42,769 bases of DNA. It comes from an uncultured Pelagibacteraceae bacterium. GTDB lineage: Bacteria > Pseudomonadota > Alphaproteobacteria > Pelagibacterales > Pelagibacteraceae. Under the pieces are notes generated by a model. The model was not told the origin of the DNA and did not search any database. It worked only from the letters and a program-made list of their open reading frames with translations. Below, in pieces: positions 37,849 through 42,769 of this stretch (positions are counted from its first letter, which is position 1; the number at the start of each line of letters is the position of its first letter). The position numbers were made by a program, and so were the translations under genes. The stretch lies in the NCBI GenBank assembly GCA_902604065.1, contig CACKXF010000008.1:1-42769 (forward strand). The letters run 5' to 3'.

Positions 37849-39090
37849 ATGAATAAACTAGTAAAACTATTTATTACATCTATTTCAGCTATAACTTTAG
37901 CACTTGTATCTTTCACATCTTCTTTTGCAAAAGTAGACGGTGAATACATTGTGTTAGGTTCTGCAATATCTCTTACAGGAAAATATTCTTCTAACGGAGT
38001 ACACACTCAAAACGGTTACAACATGGCCGTTGACAGAATTAACAAAATGGGTGGAGTAAAAGTTGGTGGAAAAAGTTACAAGTTTGAAATCATTTATTAC
38101 GATGATGAGTCAAACCCTAAAAGAGCTGCTCAGTTAGCTGAAAGATTAATCAAACAAGACGGCGTTCATTACATGCTTGGACCATACAGTTCAGGTTTAA
38201 CGAAAGCCATTGCACCAGTAACCGAGAAATATAAAATTCCTATGGTTGAAGCGAATGGTGCATCAAGATCTTTATTTACAAAAGGATACAAATATTTGTT
38301 TGCAGTGTTATCACCTGCTAACCAATACCTTGAAGTAGCAATCGATCTTGCTGTTGAAAAAAATGGTGGTAAGCCAGTAAGAATAGCACAAGCATTTGAA
38401 CAAGATGCATTCTCACAAGACGTGAGACTTGGTATCTTGGATGCAGCGAAAAGAACTGGATCTGAAATCATCATTGATGACAAATTACCAAAAGAGTTAA
38501 ATGATATGGCTGCTACATTGGCTAAAGTTAAAGCAACTAAGCCAGATGTACTTGTTGTATCAGGCCACACAAAAGGCGCGTTAACTGCAATCAGACAAAT
38601 TTCTGAGATGAAAGTAGACGTTCCTATGTTGGCGATGACACACTGTGATGCTGCGAAACTTTCTAAACAACATGGAAAGAATTCGGAATATGCACTTTGT
38701 GCTTCTCAGTGGCATAAAAACTTAAGCTACAAAGATAAGTTTTTTGGTGGTGGTAAAAAGTATGACAAAGACTTTAAAAAAGAATTTGGTTATGCACCGC
38801 CTTACCAATCAGCTGAATCATCTGCTGCTTTACTAGTATTTAAAGATGCGTTCGAAAGAGCGAATTCTTTTGATAGAGATAAAGTAAGAGATGCTTTGAA
38901 AGATACTGACATGCAAACTTTCTATGGAAACATTAAATTTGGTCCTGGTGGTCAAAACGTTGCTAAACCAATGATCTTGTTCCAAGTAAGATGCAAAGGT
39001 GATACGTGTGAGAATAAAGTTGTTGCTCCTACTAAATGGGCTTCAGACAAGTTCTACCACCCGATACCTAAATGGTCAGAGCGAGGCTAA
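37849..39090 (+). CDS. livK: Branched-chain amino acid ABC transporter, substrate-binding protein
   Basis: A 413-residue periplasmic binding protein with a signal peptide (cleavage predicted after SFA, about residue 27) and the type I fold of LivJ/LivK and amide-binding proteins (LGSAISLTGKYSSNGVHTQNGYNMAVDRIN, YDDESNPKRAAQLAERLI). The exact ligand may be a branched-chain amino acid, another amino acid or an amide. It has the strongest ribosome binding site in its operon and is followed by an intrinsic terminator, consistent with far higher expression than the permease genes. Four transporter genes follow in order. Confidence 0.93.
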   Translation: MNKLVKLFITSISAITLALVSFTSSFAKVDGEYIVLGSAISLTGKYSSNGVHTQNGYNMAVDRINKMGGVKVGGKSYKFEIIYYDDESNPKRAAQLAERLIKQDGVHYMLGPYSSGLTKAIAPVTEKYKIPMVEANGASRSLFTKGYKYLFAVLSPANQYLEVAIDLAVEKNGGKPVRIAQAFEQDAFSQDVRLGILDAAKRTGSEIIIDDKLPKELNDMAATLAKVKATKPDVLVVSGHTKGALTAIRQISEMKVDVPMLAMTHCDAAKLSKQHGKNSEYALCASQWHKNLSYKDKFFGGGKKYDKDFKKEFGYAPPYQSAESSAALLVFKDAFERANSFDRDKVRDALKDTDMQTFYGNIKFGPGGQNVAKPMILFQVRCKGDTCENKVVAPTKWASDKFYHPIPKWSERG

Positions 39091-39110
39091 TATCTAATTA
39101 ATACATTGAT

Positions 39111-39141
39111 AAGCCCCTGGTTTTCCGGGGGCTTTTCTTTT
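39111..39141 (+). terminator. Intrinsic terminator between livK and livH
   Basis: AAGCCCCTGG (39111-39120) pairs with CCGGGGGCTT (39125-39134) over ten base pairs, one of them T-G, across a TTTT loop, and a T-rich tail (TTCTTTT) follows. It is the most G+C-rich hairpin on the + strand of the window. Partial readthrough would set the binding-protein to permease ratio. Confidence 0.85.
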
Positions 39142-39159
39142 AAAAGGTTATAGTCTTTT

Positions 39160-40053
39160 ATGGATTTATTAATATTTCAAGCACCGATCTTAATGGTCCA
39201 AGCTTCTTTGGATGGAATTCTTCTTGGAATTTTATTTGCTTTGATAGCTTACGGCATGGCTCTTCAGTGGGGAGTGATGAACATAATTAATATTGCACAA
39301 GGTGATTTAGTAATTCTTGGTGGCTATATTGCATATACAATGTATCTTGTTGGAATTCATCCAGCCTGGGGGGTGATTGTTTCTCCAATTATAATGTATT
39401 TTGTTGGCTGGGCGCTTTATAAGTTAGTAATTAATAAAGTTGTAGATCGGGATTTATTTATTTCAATTTTAGCAACTTTTGGTATCGCAATTGTATTTCA
39501 ACAGTTAATGAATTTTGTATTCGGAGCAGACGTTGTTGTAGCTCAGTCAGAGTATGGAACAACGATGTTATTTGATAATTCAGTAACCCTACCAAATTCA
39601 AAAATATTCGCTGCTTTTATTAGCGTTATATATGCAATCGGTTTAGTCATTTACATGAAAAAATCTAGACTTGGACGAGCTATAAGAGCCACAGCACAAA
39701 ATGCAAGAGCTGCAAAAATTCTAGGCGTAGACACTGAAAAAGTTTATGCTGCAACTTTTGGTATTAACGCTGCATTATGTGGTGTTGCGGGAGCTCTAAT
39801 TTCAATTACTCTTACTTTACATCCTTATGTAGGCCTTCCTTATACAGTTAGATCTTTCATGATAGTTATTGTAGCAGGTCTTGGAAATTTACCAGCGGTG
39901 GCAATTTCGGGGATGGGATTAGGATTATTTGAAGAGTTTGCAGATTATATTTTAGGAACAGAATTTAGAATTGGAGCAGTGTTTATGCTGCTTGTTTTCA
40001 TATTAGTTTATAGAAGATTTAAACTTTCTAAGAAAAGGGAGTATTTAAAGTAA
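39160..40053 (+). CDS. livH: Branched-chain amino acid ABC transporter permease LivH
   Basis: A 297-residue permease with about eight helices. It carries the LivH signature NIAQGDLVILGGYIAY near the N-terminus and RAIRATAQNARAAKILGVDTEKVYAATFGI, the cytoplasmic loop that contacts the ATPases. It forms the membrane channel with LivM. It is abutted directly by livM (no gap) and lies 69 bases after livK, with a terminator between them. Confidence 0.94.
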   Translation: MDLLIFQAPILMVQASLDGILLGILFALIAYGMALQWGVMNIINIAQGDLVILGGYIAYTMYLVGIHPAWGVIVSPIIMYFVGWALYKLVINKVVDRDLFISILATFGIAIVFQQLMNFVFGADVVVAQSEYGTTMLFDNSVTLPNSKIFAAFISVIYAIGLVIYMKKSRLGRAIRATAQNARAAKILGVDTEKVYAATFGINAALCGVAGALISITLTLHPYVGLPYTVRSFMIVIVAGLGNLPAVAISGMGLGLFEEFADYILGTEFRIGAVFMLLVFILVYRRFKLSKKREYLK

Positions 40054-41118
40054 ATGGGCAAAGTAAAACAAAAAGATTTAATACTATATTCTGGACTAAT
40101 TATCTTAGGTTTAGCCGCTCCTTATTTATTCTCTGCTTTTAAAGTTCAGCTTACATACCTTTGTGTCCTGATCGTTCTAGCGATGACTTGGAATTTGCAA
40201 GGCGGTGAGATGGGTTATAATTCTTTTGGAAATATTCTTTTTTATGGCCTTGGAATGTACCTAACGGCTTCGGTTCAAGTAGGCATGTTTTTTCCATTAG
40301 CAGAATGGACAGAAAGTGGTGGTGAAAAAACGTTTGTGCATACAACAGCACAATATTTTCAAGGAATAGGCGTCGGGTTATTAGTTGCAGCTATTGTTCC
40401 TACCATCGTTGCTGGCGCAATCGGTTATGCTATTTTAGGTTTAAGAGGACATTACTTTGCGATTTGTACTTTAGGTTTAGGAATTGCTGCAGGAGAAATC
40501 GCCGGAGGGATAGAAATTATTGGGGCAGGCCAAGGCTTTACTACACCACCTTTTCCAGCAGAAATAGTTGATCCTGAAGCAAGAGGACAATTTTTTTACT
40601 TCTTAAGTTTCCTGGTATTAGTTCTAGCATTTGTTTTTGTTAAATATATTTACGGCTCTAGGTTTAGATTAATTTTAAATGCTATAAGAGATAATGAAGA
40701 TAAAGCAGAAGCAATGGGCATTCAAACAATGAAATATAAAATTGTTGGTTGGATGTGTTCTGCATTTTTCTGCGGTCTAGCTGGCGGAATTATGGGTGGA
40801 CTGATTGGATACATAGACTCAACCGATGTTGCTTTTGATGGAAGAGAGATGGGAGTATTTATGGTTCTTATGGCAATACTTGGGGGTAAAGGAACTTTGT
40901 GGGGACCAATCATTGGTGCAACTTTATTCCATTTTTTCAAAGAAGGTCTTTGGACTTTTATATTGGGTTGGCAATATGTTGCGCTTGGAGTTTTAATCGT
41001 TGTGATCGTGGTTTATTTCCCAGAAGGATTAATGGGTTGGTTAAGAGAAAAATACCCTGATAAATTTGGTGAAGTAATTGATGAAAAAGATCGTAAAGCA
41101 CAGGTGGAATTAAAATGA
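40054..41118 (+). CDS. livM: Branched-chain amino acid ABC transporter permease LivM
   Basis: A 354-residue permease with about ten helices, longer at the N-terminus than LivH. The ATPase-contact loop reads RLILNAIRDNEDKAEAMGIQTMKYKIVGW. The C-terminal tail is charged. It overlaps livG by 4 bases (ATGA). Pairs with LivH as the second half of the channel. Confidence 0.93.
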   Translation: MGKVKQKDLILYSGLIILGLAAPYLFSAFKVQLTYLCVLIVLAMTWNLQGGEMGYNSFGNILFYGLGMYLTASVQVGMFFPLAEWTESGGEKTFVHTTAQYFQGIGVGLLVAAIVPTIVAGAIGYAILGLRGHYFAICTLGLGIAAGEIAGGIEIIGAGQGFTTPPFPAEIVDPEARGQFFYFLSFLVLVLAFVFVKYIYGSRFRLILNAIRDNEDKAEAMGIQTMKYKIVGWMCSAFFCGLAGGIMGGLIGYIDSTDVAFDGREMGVFMVLMAILGGKGTLWGPIIGATLFHFFKEGLWTFILGWQYVALGVLIVVIVVYFPEGLMGWLREKYPDKFGEVIDEKDRKAQVELK

Positions 41119-41849
41119 GTATTTTAGAAGTTAAAAGTGTAAGTAAATCTTTTGGCGGTGTGCAAGCCAATGTTGATATTTCTGTTGCGGTAGAGCAAGG
41201 ATCAATCGTTGGTTTGATTGGACCCAATGGTTCAGGTAAGACCACTTTATTTAATTCTATTGTAGGAACTCATCCAATAGATAAAGGATCTATTGTTTTC
41301 AATAACACAGAAGTATCAGAAATGCCTGTACCAGCAGTGGCTAAACTTGGTTTGTTAAGAACTTTTCAACAAACAAGAATTTATTCGAAACTAAATTGCG
41401 TAGAGAATATGCTTATAAGCCATAAGGCAAGTGACTCTGGATTTATTTTCGCAAAAATACCCGCAGAACTTACTGAGAAAGCAGAAAATCTTTTAAACTT
41501 TGTAGGCCTTTACCAAAAAAGAAATTTGAGAGCCGGAGATCTATCATTTGGACAACAAAAATTGCTAGAATTAGCAATGGCTTTAATGAATGAACCTAAA
41601 ATGCTTTTATTAGATGAGCCCACAGCTGGAATTAACCCAACTTTAATTAACGGAATTATAGATAGATTGATCAAAATAAACAAAGATTATGGAATTACTT
41701 TATTAGTTATAGAACACAATATGAAAGTGATTATGAGTTTAGCGCAGAAAATTTTCTGTTTAGCACATGGAAAAATGTTAGCAGAGGGTTCACCCGATCA
41801 AATTAAAAATGATAAGCGAGTTGTTGATGCTTATTTAGGAGCTCAATAA
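41115..41849 (+). CDS. livG: Branched-chain amino acid ABC transporter ATP-binding protein LivG
   Basis: A 244-residue ABC ATPase. Walker A is GPNGSGKTT, the signature loop is LSFGQQKLLELAMAL, Walker B is MLLLDEPTAGINP with catalytic Glu, and the switch His is in VIEHNMK. The DEPTAG(I/L)NP form and length are typical of LivG. It overlaps livM by 4 bases and livF by one base. Confidence 0.94.
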   Translation: MSILEVKSVSKSFGGVQANVDISVAVEQGSIVGLIGPNGSGKTTLFNSIVGTHPIDKGSIVFNNTEVSEMPVPAVAKLGLLRTFQQTRIYSKLNCVENMLISHKASDSGFIFAKIPAELTEKAENLLNFVGLYQKRNLRAGDLSFGQQKLLELAMALMNEPKMLLLDEPTAGINPTLINGIIDRLIKINKDYGITLLVIEHNMKVIMSLAQKIFCLAHGKMLAEGSPDQIKNDKRVVDAYLGAQ

Positions 41850-42634
41850 TGGCAAATCAATATGATGTTTTAGGCAAAGCACCTGGTTTAGAAGACCTTA
41901 ATAAATTATCTCCTAATGATGTTCATCTAACTATCAGAGGTTTAAAAGCTGGATATGGAAAAATGGAAATCCTTCACAACTTTGATTTGACCGTCAGTAA
42001 AGCTCAATCATTATGCTTAATTGGACCTAACGGAGCAGGAAAATCAACAATACTCCATTCTATTTATGGCTTTACAAATATTTTTGATGGAAAAATTGAA
42101 TTAGAAGGTGATGAAATTACAAAATTAACTCCTGCACAAAAACTAAGTAAAGTTGGAATAGCTTACATCTTGCAAGACAATTCAGTGTTTCCTGATATGA
42201 CAGTTGAGGAAAATCTTTTAATGGGCGGTTATATAAAAGATAAACAAGACGAAGCTTACGAAGAAGCTGAAAGAATTTTTCAAAAATATGAAAGGTTAAG
42301 AAATAGAAGAAATCAACCTGCAAAAGTTTTATCGGGAGGTGAGAGAAGATTATTAGAGATCTCCAGAGCTTTAGTGATGAAACCTTCAGTATTATTAGTA
42401 GACGAACCGTCAATCGGTTTAGAACCTAAATACATAAATATGGTTTTTGAAATTTTAGAAGACCTTCAAAAGGCTGAAAAGAAAACTATTATACTTGTTG
42501 AGCAAAATGCTAAAAAAGGTTTAGAGTTTGCTGATATTGGATATGTTTTAGTTTCCGGTGAAACTGCAATTGCAGGAAAAGGTGACGATCTTTTAAAAAA
42601 TCCAGACGTTGGAAGATTATTCCTTGGTGGATGA
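41849..42634 (+). CDS. livF: Branched-chain amino acid ABC transporter ATP-binding protein LivF
   Basis: A 261-residue ABC ATPase. Walker A GPNGAGKST, signature LSGGERRLLEISRAL, Walker B VLLVDEPSIGLEP and the EQNAKKGLEFAD switch region are all intact. It has an N-terminal extension of about 25 residues before the usual LivF start, rich in Asp and Leu; an internal start is possible but the ATG at 41849 overlaps the livG stop, which favours it. Works as a heterodimer with LivG. Confidence 0.93.
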   Translation: MANQYDVLGKAPGLEDLNKLSPNDVHLTIRGLKAGYGKMEILHNFDLTVSKAQSLCLIGPNGAGKSTILHSIYGFTNIFDGKIELEGDEITKLTPAQKLSKVGIAYILQDNSVFPDMTVEENLLMGGYIKDKQDEAYEEAERIFQKYERLRNRRNQPAKVLSGGERRLLEISRALVMKPSVLLVDEPSIGLEPKYINMVFEILEDLQKAEKKTIILVEQNAKKGLEFADIGYVLVSGETAIAGKGDDLLKNPDVGRLFLGG

Positions 42635-42769
42635 TAAATTCTAAAATTTTTCTAAAAGGGCTTAAGTCACTAATAGGTGTTAGAAGTCCAGCAATACCAT
42701 TAGCAACATGTTTCATCGCACTTGGTGCATTACTTAAAGATGCTGGATTAAATATTCAACAAAGCGCCG
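42631..42769 (+). CDS. AzlC-like branched-chain amino acid exporter (3' end outside window)
   Basis: The frame opens with an ATG overlapping the livF stop by 4 bases (ATGA) and runs out of the window after 46 residues. The visible part, with FLKGLKSLIGVRSPAIPLA and TCFIALGALLKDAGLNIQ, resembles the N-terminal helices of AzlC-family permeases. AzlC with a small AzlD partner exports branched-chain amino acids. Identity is moderate because only a fraction is seen. Confidence 0.65.
   Translation, partial: MINSKIFLKGLKSLIGVRSPAIPLATCFIALGALLKDAGLNIQQSA

Noticed and set aside
38169-38570. 133-residue - strand frame inside livK
   Set aside because: It is fully antisense to a strongly supported binding-protein gene and has no family features.

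Overview
The window is a very A+T-rich, tightly packed bacterial chromosome segment. Its gene content, the SAM-II plus SAM-V type leader in front of metY, the four-gene sarcosine oxidase set and the near absence of intergenic DNA all point to a marine alphaproteobacterium of the SAR11 group (Pelagibacterales). This assignment comes from pattern recognition, not a database search. I find about 45 protein genes and no rRNA, tRNA, CRISPR array, insertion sequence or clear pseudogene. Genes at both edges are cut by the window.

Layout: (1) 1-4157, + strand: membrane quality control and tRNA modification (hflK end, hflC, a DUF2065 membrane protein, a DegP/DegQ-type protease, miaA). (2) 4195-9203: branched-chain amino acid synthesis (ilvI, ilvH, ilvC, leuA). 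(3) 9190-15217: cell shape (mreB, mreC, mreD, mrdA, rodA, then a bactofilin); mreB overlaps the end of leuA. (4) 15263-18355: a D-amino-acid-dehydrogenase-like flavoenzyme, a DMT transporter and a D-2-hydroxyacid dehydrogenase. (5) 18464-18805: a small orphan lipoprotein. (6) 18846-23953: heterotetrameric sarcosine oxidase soxB-D-A-G. (7) 23950-31081, - strand: a dimethylglycine/sarcosine dehydrogenase-like enzyme, etfB, etfA, ETF-ubiquinone oxidoreductase and an MFS transporter. (8) 31148-32650, - strand: metY behind a tandem SAM riboswitch leader. (9) 32651-37771: VOC protein, cysE, msrB, a histidine phosphatase, a small membrane protein, ccdA, a ribokinase-like gene, glutaredoxin, a DUF2805-like protein and a LysE-type exporter. 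(10) 37849-42769: branched-chain amino acid ABC transporter (livK, H, M, G, F) followed by the start of an AzlC-like exporter.

How the parts fit: regions 6 and 7 form one inferred catabolic module. The flavoenzyme demethylates an N-methylated glycine and sends electrons through ETF and ETF-QO to ubiquinone, while the oxygen-dependent sarcosine oxidase removes the last methyl group to give glycine. Both large enzymes carry GcvT-type folate domains that would hand the methyl carbon to tetrahydrofolate. Region 8, with cysE and msrB nearby, covers reduced-sulfur assimilation and methionine. The metY leader holds a promoter, a SAM-II aptamer, an intrinsic terminator whose loop is complementary to the aptamer's 3' arm, and then a SAM-V-like element whose 3' end contains the ribosome binding site. 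It is the most striking regulatory structure in the window. SAM-II and SAM-V are known classes, so the novelty lies in the detail of this leader rather than in a new system.
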